NCBI RefSeq assembly: GCF_000803645.1
Contig: NZ_CP009122.1
Coordinates: forward strand, 844,501-908,500
From: Sphingopyxis fribergensis
GTDB taxonomy: Bacteria; Pseudomonadota; Alphaproteobacteria; Sphingomonadales; Sphingomonadaceae
Direction of reading: 5' to 3'
Length of the DNA stretch: 64,000 nucleotides
A model generated the notes under the pieces. That model was not told where the DNA came from, ran no database searches, and saw nothing but the letters and a program-made list of their open reading frames with translations. The translations under genes were made by a program, and so were the position numbers. Shown piece after piece: positions 52,466 to 61,978 of the stretch (positions are counted from its first letter, which is position 1; the number at the start of each line of letters is the position of its first letter).

Positions 52466-53830
52466 TCAGGGGAGTACCGGACCCCAGCTCGGATCCGATC
52501 CGTCTTGCGGAGTTGGAAGGCGCCGCATGTTCACCCCGGTCAGGTCGACCTGCCAAAGGCTCGACTTGCCTTCGCGGCCCGGCGTGGTGCGGAAGAACTG
52601 GATGACGCGGCCGTTCGGCGACCAGGTCGGCGCCTCGTCCTGCCAGCTGTTCGTCAGCATCCGCGCGCCGCCGCCGGACGGGGTCATGACGCCGATGCGG
52701 AATTCGCCACCGCCCATACGGGTAAAGGCGATCAGGTCGCCGCGCGGCGACCATTCGGGGGTCGCCGCGCGGCCGCCGCCAAAACTGATCCGCTGCTGGT
52801 TCGACCCGTCGATGTTCATCGTATAGATTTGCTGACCGCCCGACCGGTCGCTTTCGAACACGATCTTCTTGCCGTCGGGCGAGAAGCTGCCGCCGACATC
52901 GATGCCGGGGGTGTTGGTCAGGCGTACCGGGGTGCCGCCATTGGCCGAAATGCGATAAATGTCGGTGTTACCGTTCACCGCCATTGAATAGAGGATCTGC
53001 GTGCCGTCGGGTGACCAGCGCGGCGCGAAGGTCGCGTTGCCGCTTTCGGTAACCAATTTCTGCGAGCCCGCCGCGACGTCGTAGATGAAGACGCGGACGC
53101 GGTTGTTCAAATAGCTGACGTAGACGATCTTTTTGTAATCGGGCGAGAAACGCGGGCTGATCGCGAGCGCCTGGCCATTGGTGATGAAGCGGTGGTTGCC
53201 GCCGTCGCTGTCCATGATCGCGAGGCGCTTGATGCGGTTCCCCTTCGGGCCGCTCTCGGCGATATAAGCGACGCGGCTGTCAAAAAAGGGCGCTTCGCCC
53301 GACAGGCGCGAATAGATGGCGTCGGCGCATTTATGCGCGGCGCGGCGCCAGTCACCGGGCTGGATCTCGAACCCCTTGCGGACAAGCTCGCTGCCGAGTG
53401 CAGTGTCGTAGAGATAGCATCCAACGACGAGGCTGCCGTTCGATCCGGCATCGACAAAACCGTGGACGACATTTTCTGCGTTACGCGCCTGCCATTCGGC
53501 AAAGCGCGGCGCCTGCACCTCGGCGCGGCTGATCGCGGGAATGCCGCTGGGGCCCATCGGATCGTAAAGCCCGCTGCGCTCAAGGTCGGCGGCGATGACT
53601 TCGGCGATCTGGCGGCCAAGGCTGTCGGTGCGCAGCCCGGCGACGTTTTGGACCGAGGCGGTTGCCAGCGCAGGGATCGCGATAATAGTACGGTCCTGGG
53701 ACAGCGTGCCCTCGATCGTCTCGCGCGGTTCGGTCTGGGTGACAGCCGGGGGCGTCGGGGCGGTCTGCGCGAGCACTGGGGCGGTGGTCAGCAGCAGGGC
53801 GAGCGACAAGCTGATCGGACGGAGGAACAT
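52466..53830 (-). CDS. tolB: Tol-Pal system protein TolB
   Basis: 454 residues. A signal peptide ends APVLAQ (about 22), then the N-terminal TolB domain (ADLERSGLYDPMG) and a six-bladed propeller with WSPDG-type repeats (FAPRWSPDGTQILYSM, GGSFSPDGKKIVFESDRSGG). Periplasmic partner of Pal and TolA. The ATG at 53830 is 5 nt after the tolA stop. Confidence 0.95.
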   Translation of the reverse strand: MFLRPISLSLALLLTTAPVLAQTAPTPPAVTQTEPRETIEGTLSQDRTIIAIPALATASVQNVAGLRTDSLGRQIAEVIAADLERSGLYDPMGPSGIPAISRAEVQAPRFAEWQARNAENVVHGFVDAGSNGSLVVGCYLYDTALGSELVRKGFEIQPGDWRRAAHKCADAIYSRLSGEAPFFDSRVAYIAESGPKGNRIKRLAIMDSDGGNHRFITNGQALAISPRFSPDYKKIVYVSYLNNRVRVFIYDVAAGSQKLVTESGNATFAPRWSPDGTQILYSMAVNGNTDIYRISANGGTPVRLTNTPGIDVGGSFSPDGKKIVFESDRSGGQQIYTMNIDGSNQQRISFGGGRAATPEWSPRGDLIAFTRMGGGEFRIGVMTPSGGGARMLTNSWQDEAPTWSPNGRVIQFFRTTPGREGKSSLWQVDLTGVNMRRLPTPQDGSDPSWGPVLP

Positions 53831-53835
53831 TTCTC

Positions 53836-54660
53836 TTACCTCTTGATGAAATCGAGGGTGTAATTCTGCCAGAAGCTGTAATTTTCCTCGGGCAGGTCGA
53901 AGGGTGCGGCGAGTTCCACCGCGCGTTTGGCGCATTCCTGATGGCGCTGTATCTGGAATTTGTTGCTGTCGTTTTCGCCCGACGTCGTGACGCTGGTGAA
54001 ACCCGCGAGCGCGCCCGACTGGGTCAGGCGGAATTTTACGACGGTCTTGAGCTGGTCGACGTCGACCCCCGAAATGCGGCAGCCGTTCCACCGCGGCGCG
54101 ACCGCCGACTTGATGCTGACGTCGATCGAGCGGCGGACTTCGGCGGCGGTTGCTGCAGCGGGGGCGCCTTTGCTCGCGGGTGATTTGGGCTGCGACTTCG
54201 AGAGCCCCTCGGCGATGCCGTCGAGGCGCCCGGTCGGGCGGGCGGGGCGGTTTTTTGCGGGCGGGGCTTTAGGCGCAGCTTTGGGCTGCGCCTTTTGCGC
54301 GGCAGGTGGCTGCTTCGCCGGCGCGGGCTTCGGCCGCGCGACCTGCTTGGGCGTTGGGGCGGGTGTCGGCCGCACGACGGGTTCGGGCAGCGGCGGTGCC
54401 GGCATTGGCTCGGGCGCTGCAATGTCGACAGCTTCCTCTTCACCCAGCCGCGCGGCGGGCGGGGTTTCGCTGATCACCGGCGCGGTCGATTGCACCGCGG
54501 TTTCGGCGATCAGGTCGACTTCCATCGGGGGATTGTCGAAGCGCCGGTCGCCCGCGGTCCACTGGACCGAGAGCAGGCCGATGATAACGACATGCGCCGC
54601 CACCGCGATGGCGATGCCGCGTCCTTCATTCCCCCCAACTGCCCGTGTTTCGGCCATCAT
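53836..54660 (-). CDS. tolA: TolA-like energy-coupling protein
   Basis: 274 residues: one N-terminal membrane helix (about 16-34, IAVAAHVVIIGLLSVQW), a long Pro/Ala/Lys-rich periplasmic arm (about 75-160), and a C-terminal domain (APRWNGCRISGVDVDQLKTV). The arm is Pro-rich, unlike the enterobacterial Ala/Lys helix. Position between tolR and tolB fixes the role in transmitting proton-motive energy from TolQR to TolB-Pal. Confidence 0.9.
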   Translation of the reverse strand: MMAETRAVGGNEGRGIAIAVAAHVVIIGLLSVQWTAGDRRFDNPPMEVDLIAETAVQSTAPVISETPPAARLGEEEAVDIAAPEPMPAPPLPEPVVRPTPAPTPKQVARPKPAPAKQPPAAQKAQPKAAPKAPPAKNRPARPTGRLDGIAEGLSKSQPKSPASKGAPAAATAAEVRRSIDVSIKSAVAPRWNGCRISGVDVDQLKTVVKFRLTQSGALAGFTSVTTSGENDSNKFQIQRHQECAKRAVELAAPFDLPEENYSFWQNYTLDFIKR

Positions 54661-54666
54661 CTCAAC

Positions 54667-55176
54667 CTAGGGCCGCGTTTCTGAACCGTCGGTGACCGCA
54701 GCGGGTGCGCTGTCGGCGGCGCCCTCCGACCCCGTTGTCACCAGCGAAATTCGGGTCAGGCCGGCGCGGTTGAGTTCGCCCATCACGCGCATCACGCGGC
54801 CATAGTCGAGCCCCTTGTCGGCGCGCAGCATGATCTGGCGGGGCTTATCGCCGCCCTCCTTCTCGCGCGCGATCGCGTCGAGCCGCGCCGGAAGCTCGGC
54901 CTCGGGCACGACCTCTTCGCCGATATAGAGCGTGTCGTCGGCGTTGATCGACAGCTGCACGGGTTCCTTGTCCTCGGTCTCAACCGGTTTCGCGCGGCTT
55001 TCGGGGAGGTCAATCGGTACGGCCGATGCCAGCAACGGCGCGGTGATCATGAAGATGATCAGCAGCACGAGCATCACGTCGACGAGCGGGGTGACGTTGA
55101 TTTCGGCCATCGGCGCGCGGCGCGTGCCGCGGCCGCGCCGTCCGCCGATGCCGCCGGAGGGGCCGCTCATCGCCAT
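54667..55176 (-). CDS. tolR: Tol-Pal system proton-channel protein TolR
   Basis: 169 residues of the ExbD/TolR family. Membrane helix at about 28-48 with the conserved channel Asp in VTPLVDVMLVLLIIFMI; the C-terminal domain contains VMLRADKGLDYGRVMRVMGE. The start overlaps the tolQ stop by 1 nt. Confidence 0.94.
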   Translation of the reverse strand: MAMSGPSGGIGGRRGRGTRRAPMAEINVTPLVDVMLVLLIIFMITAPLLASAVPIDLPESRAKPVETEDKEPVQLSINADDTLYIGEEVVPEAELPARLDAIAREKEGGDKPRQIMLRADKGLDYGRVMRVMGELNRAGLTRISLVTTGSEGAADSAPAAVTDGSETRP

Positions 55177-55874
55177 CAGGCTTCGACCTCGAGTTCCCGG
55201 CTGAAGGTCGCGTGCAGCCCGTCGGCGAAGCGACCAAGCCGCGATTCAAGCCGATTCAAGCGCTGCGAAAAGGCATTATAGGCGATGACTGCGGGAATGG
55301 CGGCGAACAGGCCGATCGCGGTCGCGAACAGCGCTTCCGCGATGCCCGGTGCGACAACTGCGAGGCTGCTGTTATTCTCCGCCGCGATCGCGGTGAAGCT
55401 GCGCATGATACCCCACACGGTGCCAAACAGGCCGACGAAGGGCGCGACCGAGCCGATCGTCGCCAGCGTGCCGATCTTTTCGGCGAGGCGGTCGACTTCG
55501 CCCGCGACCGCGCTGTTCATCGCGATACCGAGCCGTTCGCGCGTGCCGTCGCGGTCGACATTCTTGGTCTTGGTCGACCGGCGCCATTCGCTGATCCCGG
55601 CGCCGAGCACCTTGGCGCTCGGCAATTCTTCGCTGCCGTTCTTGTCGAAGAATTTGTCGATATTGTCGGCGCGCCAGAAATCGCGCTCGAAGCGTTCGGA
55701 CGCGCTCATCAATTTGCTGACGCTGCGGCCATGGGTGAAAATCACCGCCCAGACATAGATCGAGGCCAGCAGCAGCCCGATCATTACCGCCTTCACGATG
55801 ATGTCGGCCTGCAGGAACAGCGCGACGGGGGACAAGGTCGCCGCGTCGGCGGCCAGCGAGATATTGTCTAGCAA
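55176..55874 (-). CDS. tolQ: Tol-Pal system proton-channel protein TolQ
   Basis: 232 residues of the ExbB/TolQ/MotA family with three membrane helices (about 24-46, 135-158, 170-192) and the motif TIGSVAPFVGLFGTVWGIMR. A TTG at 55874 is chosen: GGAGAGAC lies about 7 nt upstream and it overlaps the ybgC stop by 7 nt. The ATG at 55919 lies well inside ybgC and would add 15 unusual residues. Confidence 0.92.
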   Translation of the reverse strand: MLDNISLAADAATLSPVALFLQADIIVKAVMIGLLLASIYVWAVIFTHGRSVSKLMSASERFERDFWRADNIDKFFDKNGSEELPSAKVLGAGISEWRRSTKTKNVDRDGTRERLGIAMNSAVAGEVDRLAEKIGTLATIGSVAPFVGLFGTVWGIMRSFTAIAAENNSSLAVVAPGIAEALFATAIGLFAAIPAVIAYNAFSQRLNRLESRLGRFADGLHATFSRELEVEA

Positions 55875-56362
55875 GGGAAAGTCTCTCCATTCATGATGGC
55901 GGTAAATCGGTCGGCCCACCCTGCGGGCTGGCGGCGCGGCCGGCCCTCGGGCGACAGGAAGGCTGCGGTGACTTGCGCGTCCGTCAATATCGCTGGCGTC
56001 AACGTCTCGCCGCTTAACGTGTCAGTTCCGCGAAAGATGCGCTGTGCAATGATCACGCTCGCGCCGCGCACGGCTTGAACCGTGCTGACGACGAGAAGGT
56101 CGTCGTCGAGCCGCGCGGGGCTACGATATTTGATCGTGAGGTCGGTGACCGCCCAGCTGCCTTCACCCGCTTCCATTGCCGCGCGCTGGTCGATACCCGC
56201 GAGCCGCAGCATGTCCGAGCGCGCGCGCTCCATATAGCGCAGGTAATTGGCGTGATAGACGATGCCCGACAGGTCGGTGTCCTCGAAATAGACGCGCGCC
56301 CGGAAATGATGTTCGGCCCCGAGGAAGGCGCCGGGAATGAAGGGAGGCGGGGCAATTACCAT
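55868..56362 (-). CDS. ybgC: Acyl-CoA thioesterase YbgC (hot-dog fold)
   Basis: 164 residues. The 4HBT motif RVYFEDTDLSGIVYHANYLR holds the catalytic Asp. YbgC is the usual first gene of tol operons and hydrolyses short acyl-CoAs. The ATG at 56362 has CAGGA 5 nt upstream; ATG 56407 is in frame but without a ribosome binding site. Confidence 0.92.
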   Translation of the reverse strand: MVIAPPPFIPGAFLGAEHHFRARVYFEDTDLSGIVYHANYLRYMERARSDMLRLAGIDQRAAMEAGEGSWAVTDLTIKYRSPARLDDDLLVVSTVQAVRGASVIIAQRIFRGTDTLSGETLTPAILTDAQVTAAFLSPEGRPRRQPAGWADRFTAIMNGETFPC

Positions 56363-56480
56363 TGTCCTGACCGATAGCGGGGCTTCGACTCGTCGCAAAG
56401 CCCTCATAAACGGCTCGTCGCAGATGAGGGCCGTTTGGTGGAGGAAAGCGGCGGATTTTCGCCCGTTTCGATTTTGGCCC

Positions 56481-56586
56481 GTTCCCCTGCGAAGGCAGGG
56501 GCCCATCACCTGCCGTTGCGGATTCCCCAATCGTTCGCGCAAGGATGCGACATCCGGTGATGGGCCCCTGCTTTCGCAGGGGAACG
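56481..56586. repeat. Dispersed inverted repeat, CCCCTGCGAAGGCAGGGG family
   Basis: The left arm at 56481-56510 (GTTCCCCTGCGAAGGCAGGG, GCCCATCACC) and right arm at 56556-56586 are near-perfect reverse complements. Same family as 4081-4186. It lies between ruvB and ybgC, both on the minus strand, and ends right at the ruvB stop, so it may terminate the ruv transcript. Confidence 0.85.
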
Positions 56587-56587
56587 G

Positions 56588-57610
56588 CTACTTGCCGTTA
56601 TCGAACAAGCCGTCCTGCGATCCGGCGGGCGGGTTGAGCCCCAGATGCTTCCACGCGCTTGCGTTGAGCATGCGTCCGCGCGCGGTCCGCGCGATCAGCC
56701 CGACCTGCAGCAGATAGGGCTCGATCACATCTTCGATCGTGTCGCGCGGTTCGGACAGTCCTGCCGCCATCGTCTCGACCCCGACCGGCCCGCCGCGATA
56801 GATATCGGCGATCATCGTCAGGTAACGCCGGTCCATCGCGTCGAGCCCGAGCGCGTCGACTTCCAGCCGGTTGAGCGCGGCATCGGCAGCCTTCGCATCG
56901 ACGATAGGATGCCCCGCGACCGTCGCGAAATCGCGCACGCGGCGCAGCAGGCGTCCGGCAATACGCGGCGTCCCGCGCGATCGTTTCGCAATCTCCAGCG
57001 CGCCGTCGGATGCGATCGGCAGGGCGAGCAGGCGCGCAGCGCGCGTGATGACCTGTTCGAGTTCGCCATGCGTGTAGAAATTGAGCCGCACCGGGATACC
57101 GAAGCGGTCGCGGAGCGGCGTCGTAAGCAGGCCTTGCCGCGTCGTCGCGCCGACGAGCGTGAATTTGGGCAAATCGATCCGCACCGAGCGCGCCGACGGT
57201 CCTTCGCCGATCATGATGTCGAGCGCGCGGTCCTCCATCGCGGGATAGAGGATCTCCTCGACCGCGGGCGACAGGCGGTGGATCTCGTCGATGAACAGGA
57301 CGTCGCCATCCTCGAGATTGGTGAGCAGCGCGGCGAGGTCGCCCGCCTTGGCGATCACCGGGCCGCTGGTCGACCGGAACCCGACGCCCAGTTCGCGCGC
57401 GACGATCTGCGCCAGCGTCGTCTTGCCGAGCCCGGGCGGGCCATAAAAGAGCACATGGTCGAGCGCGTCCGAGCGCGCCTTTGCTGCCTCGATGAAAATG
57501 CGCAAATTCTCGCGCGCTGCCGCCTGCCCGACGAATTCGGCAAGCGACTTCGGCCGCAGTGCGGCGTCGGCGTCCTCGGGAGTGCGGATGGGGGTGGTGA
57601 GGTCGGTCAC
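56588..57610 (-). CDS. ruvB: Holliday junction branch-migration ATPase RuvB
   Basis: 340 residues. Walker [20 protein letters not shown], Walker [11 protein letters not shown], sensor [18 protein letters not shown] and the winged-helix end with [18 protein letters not shown]. Hexameric motor acting with RuvA and RuvC. The GTG at 57610 (GGATGG upstream) gives the usual N-terminus [18 protein letters not shown]. An in-frame ATG at 57664 would add 18 residues overlapping the membrane-protein gene and has a GAGAAG site, so the start is uncertain. Confidence 0.95.
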   Translation of the reverse strand: MTDLTTPIRTPEDADAALRPKSLAEFVGQAAARENLRIFIEAAKARSDALDHVLFYGPPGLGKTTLAQIVARELGVGFRSTSGPVIAKAGDLAALLTNLEDGDVLFIDEIHRLSPAVEEILYPAMEDRALDIMIGEGPSARSVRIDLPKFTLVGATTRQGLLTTPLRDRFGIPVRLNFYTHGELEQVITRAARLLALPIASDGALEIAKRSRGTPRIAGRLLRRVRDFATVAGHPIVDAKAADAALNRLEVDALGLDAMDRRYLTMIADIYRGGPVGVETMAAGLSEPRDTIEDVIEPYLLQVGLIARTARGRMLNASAWKHLGLNPPAGSQDGLFDNGK

Positions 57611-57635
57611 GACGCCATCCGCAATCGCGCCGGGT

Positions 57636-58163
57636 TTACCTATCCCGCTGAATACTTTTGACATCTAACGCTTCTCGTTCTTGGGCGATAAGGCCATTAC
57701 CCATTACCATAATTCCGGCCAAAAATATCAGAGCTGAAACCCAGCCAGTCGCAGGTACGGTCCAAGCCCATTTGGTGGCTGACTTAACTTCTGCAGCTAT
57801 GGCGGCCTCGAGTTCTTCCGATCGTTCACCGTCATCGGCGACAGTCATCCAATAACCGATTTGCCGCTGCACGATTGGTAACAATTTTCGTTTTTGTTGC
57901 TGGCTTAATACACCGATCAGCAATGCGACGAGAATTCCGACACCGAAAAATGCGCCGCTTACGATTTTTGAATGCGCCGACAAGAATTCGGTATTTAATG
58001 CCGCTACTGCGGCACCCGCATTAATTGCTAACAGCGAAGCAGTCAGCCACCGGAACGCGTGAGAGTGTTCATCGAACAGCAGGGTGCGTGATTCAGTAAG
58101 CGATTTTATTTCTTCCAGCGCCGCCATTCTCAGAAGTGGTAAATCCTCTGGATCACACGTCAT
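57636..58163 (-). CDS. Hypothetical membrane protein inserted between ruvA and ruvB
   Basis: 175 residues, family not recognised. Three hydrophobic segments: about 40-62 ([18 protein letters not shown]), 68-88 ([19 protein letters not shown]) and 136-158 ([18 protein letters not shown]). The N-terminus and a central loop are charged. Local base composition is clearly more AT-rich than neighbours (for example ATTTTTGAATGCGCC), suggesting transfer. The ATG at 58163 has GGGATG upstream; ATG 58178 is an alternative. The 3' end runs to within 25 nt of the likely ruvB start. Confidence 0.7.
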   Translation of the reverse strand: MTCDPEDLPLLRMAALEEIKSLTESRTLLFDEHSHAFRWLTASLLAINAGAAVAALNTEFLSAHSKIVSGAFFGVGILVALLIGVLSQQQKRKLLPIVQRQIGYWMTVADDGERSEELEAAIAAEVKSATKWAWTVPATGWVSALIFLAGIMVMGNGLIAQEREALDVKSIQRDR

Positions 58164-58220
58164 TTTGCGGCATCCCAAAGCAACGACCGAGGGCGAAAAG
58201 AGAGTTCGTGCGTTGCCGCG

Positions 58221-58248
58221 GACCCTGCAACAAGTTCAGGGTGACGAA
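58221..58248. repeat. Single palindromic repeat unit (GACCCTGCAACAAGTTCAGGGTGACG)
   Basis: An isolated unit with ends CCCTG/CAGGG resembling one half of the GTCACCC...GGGTGAC repeats elsewhere. It sits at the junction between the AT-rich membrane-protein gene and the GFA gene. Confidence 0.6.
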
Positions 58249-58264
58249 AAAAGAAAGTCGGCGC

Positions 58265-58669
58265 CTAGTCATAATGTTCGATCCCTTCGCCGGCGATCGA
58301 AACCCAAGGCTCCTTGCGGTCTTCGTACGCCGAATAGTCGGGCACGAAACCGTGGCCGGGTTCGAAATTGCCGAGCGGTATTGCATAAGCGTCATGATAG
58401 GGACGCGCCCTGTACCAGACGCCCGAACCGCAGATGGCGCAGAAGAAGAAGTCGGCGGTGTTGCCGCTCTCGCCGGTATATTGCCACATCTTCGGCTCGC
58501 CTTCGGTGCGGACTTGCTCGGCGGGGAAACGAACCTGCGCGGCAAAAGCACTACCGCTCCGCGCCTTGCACTCGCGGCAATGGCAGACCGACACGCGGAT
58601 CGGTTCGCCGGTGCAGGCGATGCGGACCTGACCGCAGCGGCAGGATGCGTTGCGGATGCGGTCCGTCAC
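58265..58669 (-). CDS. GFA/CENP-V-domain zinc protein
   Basis: 134 residues. Zinc ligands are CRCGQVRI, then [14 protein letters not shown], and later [14 protein letters not shown], the standard pattern of the glutathione-dependent formaldehyde-activating (GFA) family. Most members have unknown substrates. Its ATG overlaps the ruvA stop by 4 nt, so it is now co-translated with ruvA although GFA genes are not part of the usual ruv operon. Confidence 0.88.
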   Translation of the reverse strand: MTDRIRNASCRCGQVRIACTGEPIRVSVCHCRECKARSGSAFAAQVRFPAEQVRTEGEPKMWQYTGESGNTADFFFCAICGSGVWYRARPYHDAYAIPLGNFEPGHGFVPDYSAYEDRKEPWVSIAGEGIEHYD

Positions 58670-59268
58670 TTGCCCGTTTTCTTGAGCGCCACGCGAACCA
58701 GCGCATCGAGACTGGCGTCCGCGCCCAATTCCTCGCTCGCCGCCGCCACCGCGCTGCTCGCTTCACCCGGCTTGAAACCAAGGCCGGTGAGGGCGGTGAC
58801 GGCGTCGGCGAGCGGGCCGGGGGTAGCGGCGGCGTAATGGGCCCCGCTGCCCGCGATGCCGCCGAGCGCGCCGGCCTTGTCCTTCAGTTCATGCGTAATC
58901 CGCTGCGCCAGCTTCGGCCCGACGCCATTGGCGCGTGCGATCATCGCGCTGTCGCTGCTGGCGAGCGCGCGTTGCAGGTCGCCGATCTCAAGCGCCGAGA
59001 GGATCGCGAGCGCGACCTTGGCACCGACGCCCTGGACGCTGGTGAGCAGGCGGAACCAGTCGCGTTCCTCGGCCTTGGCAAAGCCGAGCAGGCGGAGGAA
59101 ATCTTCGCCGACGAGCATTTCGGTATGGATGGTGACGTCGCCGCCGACCGGGCCCAATGCGTCGAGCGTGCGCGCCGACGCCTCGACCAGATAACCGACG
59201 CCGCCGACGTCGATCACGGCATGGCCTGCGGTGCTGCTATCCAGCCGTCCTGACAGTTTCGCGATCAT
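58666..59268 (-). CDS. ruvA: Holliday junction DNA-binding subunit RuvA
   Basis: 200 residues. OB-fold start [20 protein letters not shown], two helix-hairpin-helix motifs ([19 protein letters not shown] and [18 protein letters not shown]), a flexible linker and the RuvB-binding domain III ([17 protein letters not shown]). It is separated from ruvB by two foreign-looking genes. Confidence 0.95.
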   Translation of the reverse strand: MIAKLSGRLDSSTAGHAVIDVGGVGYLVEASARTLDALGPVGGDVTIHTEMLVGEDFLRLLGFAKAEERDWFRLLTSVQGVGAKVALAILSALEIGDLQRALASSDSAMIARANGVGPKLAQRITHELKDKAGALGGIAGSGAHYAAATPGPLADAVTALTGLGFKPGEASSAVAAASEELGADASLDALVRVALKKTGK

Positions 59269-59340
59269 GCCCCGTGCCTAACGCGGGGAGAACGAAAAGG
59301 GAATCAATTTCCCTTCGTCATCAAGCCCACTTTCTCTTTC

Positions 59341-59404
59341 GTCATGCCGGACTTGATCCGGCATCCATCGCCGCATGGGCCCCGGATCAAGTCCGGGGTG
59401 ACGA
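59341..59404. repeat. Dispersed palindromic repeat, CCGGACTTGATCCGG family
   Basis: GTCATGCCGGACTTGATCCGGCAT and GCCCCGGATCAAGTCCGGGGTGACG face each other between ruvC and ruvA; same family as 389-470 and 3103-3180. Confidence 0.85.
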
Positions 59405-59407
59405 CGT

Positions 59408-59881
59408 TCAATGTCGCGGGCGATGGTTCGCGTGGCAGATCGCGACCGCGAGCGCGTCGGCCGCATCTGCCCCCACGACCTTGGCGCCGGGCAACAGCAC
59501 CCGCAGCATCGCCTGCACCTGTTCCTTTGCTGCGCCGCCGGTGCCGACGATCGCCTTCTTGACCAGCCGCGGCGCATATTCGCCGACCGGAAGCCCGGCG
59601 CGCGCGCAGCCGAGCAGCACGACCCCGCGCGCATGCGCGAGCTTCAGCGTCGATTGCGGATTGTCGTTGACGAAGATTTCCTCGACCGCGGCGCAGACCG
59701 GCGCATGCTCGGCGATCACCGCGGCGAGCGCGGTATCGAGATGCGCAAGCCGGTCGGGCAGGGGCGCCTTTGCGTCGGTCTTCACCTGCCCGTTGGCGAT
59801 ATGGCTGATCCGGCTGCCCTCGACGCGGATGACGCCCCAGCCGGTGCAACTGAGCGAGGGATCGAGACCCAAGATGATCAT
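59408..59881 (-). CDS. ruvC: Holliday junction resolvase RuvC
   Basis: 157 residues. Acidic catalytic residues lie in [18 protein letters not shown] (Asp7), [10 protein letters not shown] (Glu) and [18 protein letters not shown] (Asp pair). It cuts four-way junctions with RuvAB. A palindromic repeat separates it from ruvA. Confidence 0.95.
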   Translation of the reverse strand: MIILGLDPSLSCTGWGVIRVEGSRISHIANGQVKTDAKAPLPDRLAHLDTALAAVIAEHAPVCAAVEEIFVNDNPQSTLKLAHARGVVLLGCARAGLPVGEYAPRLVKKAIVGTGGAAKEQVQAMLRVLLPGAKVVGADAADALAVAICHANHRPRH

Positions 59882-59888
59882 GAGTTTT

Positions 59889-60041
59889 CCTCTCCCCTTG
59901 GGGGAGAGGATAGAGAGGCTTGCCAGCTTGTCTGGCTAGCCGGACTTGGAGAGGGACTGGGGCGTGGCCATACCCTCACCCAGCTGCCACTAGCGGGCAG
60001 AGCCCGCAAGTCTGCGCAACCCTCTCCCCCAAGGGGAGAGG
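59889..60041. repeat. Dispersed repeat bounded by CCTCTCCCC/GGGGAGAGG hairpins
   Basis: Hairpins CCTCTCCCCTTGGGGGAGAGG at the left and CCTCTCCCCCAAGGGGAGAGG at the right bracket about 110 bp. Same architecture as 13289-13410, including a shared CCCTCACCCA...GCTGC inner stretch. Lies between ruvC and the YebC gene. Confidence 0.85.
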
Positions 60042-60047
60042 AAGAGA

Positions 60048-60794
60048 TCAACCCAGCTTCTCCATCACCGCGTCGGGGATTTCGTAATTGCCCCACACGG
60101 TCTGGACGTCGTCGTCGTCGTCGAGCGTGTCGATCAGCTTGAACAGGCTCTGCGCGACGCTCTCTTCGGTGACTTCGCTCTTCAGCGTCGGGCGCCACGC
60201 GAGTTTCACGCCTTCGGCTTCACCGAGCTTGGCTTCGAGCGCTTTCGCGACTTCGTGCAAGCTGTCGACGCTGGTCCAGATGTCGTGGCCGTCCTCGGAC
60301 GATTCGACATCGTCGGCGCCGGCATCGAGCGCGGCTTCGAAGATGGTGTCGGCGTCGCCTGCCTTCGCGGCATAGCTGATCATGCCCAGCCGGTCGAAGC
60401 CGTGGCTGACGCTGCCGCTGGTGCCGAGGTTGCCGCCATTCTTGCTGAACGCAGTGCGGACGTTGGTCGCCGTGCGGTTGCGGTTGTCGGTCAGCGCCTC
60501 GACGATCAGCGATACGCCCCCGGGGCCATAGCCTTCGTAGCGGATTTCTTCGTAATTCTCGCCTTCGCCGCCCGCGGCCTTGTCGATCGCACGCTGGATA
60601 TTGTCCTTGGGCATCGACTGCGCCTTGGCGGCGTTGACCGCCGCGCGCAGGCGCGCGTTCGCGTCGGGATCGGGCAGGCCCATCTTCGCCGCAACGGTGA
60701 CTTCGCGAGCGAGCTTCGAGAAAAGCGTGCTGCGTTTTTTGTCCTGCGCACCCTTGCGGTGCATGATGTTCTTGAATTTACTATGGCCGGCCAC
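60048..60794 (-). CDS. YebC/PmpR-family regulatory protein
   Basis: 248 residues. The N-terminal signature [20 protein letters not shown] and [20 protein letters not shown] are diagnostic. Members act as DNA-binding regulators or, as shown for some, help ribosomes through difficult proline stretches. YebC genes commonly neighbour ruvC, as here. Confidence 0.93.
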   Translation of the reverse strand: MAGHSKFKNIMHRKGAQDKKRSTLFSKLAREVTVAAKMGLPDPDANARLRAAVNAAKAQSMPKDNIQRAIDKAAGGEGENYEEIRYEGYGPGGVSLIVEALTDNRNRTATNVRTAFSKNGGNLGTSGSVSHGFDRLGMISYAAKAGDADTIFEAALDAGADDVESSEDGHDIWTSVDSLHEVAKALEAKLGEAEGVKLAWRPTLKSEVTEESVAQSLFKLIDTLDDDDDVQTVWGNYEIPDAVMEKLG

Positions 60795-60888
60795 GGCCTA
60801 CCTCCATCGAAACGGGAAATGTGACGCCGCCCCTAGCGCGTAGCGCGGTTCCAGACAACCACGCGGCGCCCGCAAAGTGACGACCGCG

Positions 60889-61206
60889 TCACAGAGTAAC
60901 GACGGTTCCCGACGCGCTGACCATCAGCATCGAGCCATTCTGGCCGAGCACCTCATAGTCGAGGTCGACGCCGACCACGGCATTGCCGCCAAGGCGCGTC
61001 GCCTCGGCTTCCATCTCGGCGATCGCTTCCTTGCGCGCACGGGCGAGGACATCCTCATATTTGCCCGAGCGGCCGCCGACGATGTCGGTGATGCTGGCGA
61101 ACAGGTCGCGGAACAGATTGGCGCCGACGATCACTTCGCCGGTGACGATACCCAGATATTCGCGGACCGGACGGCCCTCGATAGTGTTGGTGGTGGTGCT
61201 GAACAT
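60889..61206 (-). CDS. UPF0145 (YbjQ-like) protein
   Basis: 105 residues: [39 protein letters not shown] and [16 protein letters not shown] match the YbjQ family, a pentameric ring fold of unknown role. Single gene with small gaps to both sides. Confidence 0.9.
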   Translation of the reverse strand: MFSTTTNTIEGRPVREYLGIVTGEVIVGANLFRDLFASITDIVGGRSGKYEDVLARARKEAIAEMEAEATRLGGNAVVGVDLDYEVLGQNGSMLMVSASGTVVTL

Positions 61207-61241
61207 ATCGTCACTCTCCCCGATCTGTTGGTGGTTGGCTT

Positions 61242-61484
61242 TTAGTCGATTCCGAGCGCCGATTTATAGACGTCGAGAATCGCTTCCATTTCCTTGCGGT
61301 CGTGCACCGGCAATTTGCGCAGACGGACGATCTGGCGCATGATTTTCGGATCGTAACCCTGCGATTTCGATTCATTATAGGTGTCGCGGATATCGTCGGC
61401 GATGCCCTTTTTCTCTTCTTCCAGACGCTCGATGCGCTCGATGAAAAGGCGCAGTTGTTCGTCGGATACAGTGGCTTCGCTCAT
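61242..61484 (-). CDS. gapR: GapR-family nucleoid-associated protein (DUF2312)
   Basis: 80 residues, a nearly all-helical coiled coil: [20 protein letters not shown], then [20 protein letters not shown]. In Caulobacter GapR clamps overtwisted, AT-rich DNA ahead of replication and transcription. The length and sequence fit the family. Confidence 0.93.
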   Translation of the reverse strand: MSEATVSDEQLRLFIERIERLEEEKKGIADDIRDTYNESKSQGYDPKIMRQIVRLRKLPVHDRKEMEAILDVYKSALGID

Positions 61485-61538
61485 TTTTGGCTCCGGTAAT
61501 GTGGATGGTCCAGCGCAAGAATCGCGCTTGGCGCGTCC

Positions 61539-61868
61539 CTAATGGCCCGAAGGATTTTTGGCCATGCTTTCTTCCATCCGGACGAGCTGTTCGGGGGTCG
61601 CGGCGGTGTGGTGGAGTGCTTTCCACTCGGCGGTCGGCATGCCGTGGACGATGGCGCGGCCGGTTTCCTTGTCCATGTCCCCCGCCTCGGCAATCCAGTC
61701 GCCGAGGCAGTTGCGACAGAAACCGGCGAGGCCCATCAGGTCGATGTTCGCGGCGTCGCTGCGATGCCGGAGCAGGCGGGCGAGGCGGCGGAACGCCGCG
61801 GCGGCGACGGCATCGTCAAGCTCGTCAAGTGTATCCCTACCGGCCGTCTGATCGTCGCTGCAGGACAT
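61539..61868 (-). CDS. DUF1244 family protein
   Basis: 109 residues. AAFRRLARLLRHRSDAANID, LMGLAGFCRNCLGDWIAEAG and GMPTAEWKALHHTAATPEQL match the small alphaproteobacterial DUF1244 family; function unknown. A conserved FCRNCL Cys pair could bind a metal. Follows pyruvate kinase in divergent orientation. Confidence 0.88.
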   Translation of the reverse strand: MSCSDDQTAGRDTLDELDDAVAAAAFRRLARLLRHRSDAANIDLMGLAGFCRNCLGDWIAEAGDMDKETGRAIVHGMPTAEWKALHHTAATPEQLVRMEESMAKNPSGH

Positions 61869-61978
61869 GGTTCCTCCGTTGAATGATTGAATAGCTATAC
61901 GGCGGTTGCCTTCCTATCATCAAGGCGGCATTGCCCTAGCGTCCCCGACCCTCACCTACCCACGTCATCGGAGCATTT

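Noticed and set aside
59889..60041. Spaced hairpins as a CRISPR array
   Set aside because: Only two inverted units with one long spacer; it belongs to a dispersed repeat family, and no cas genes are present.
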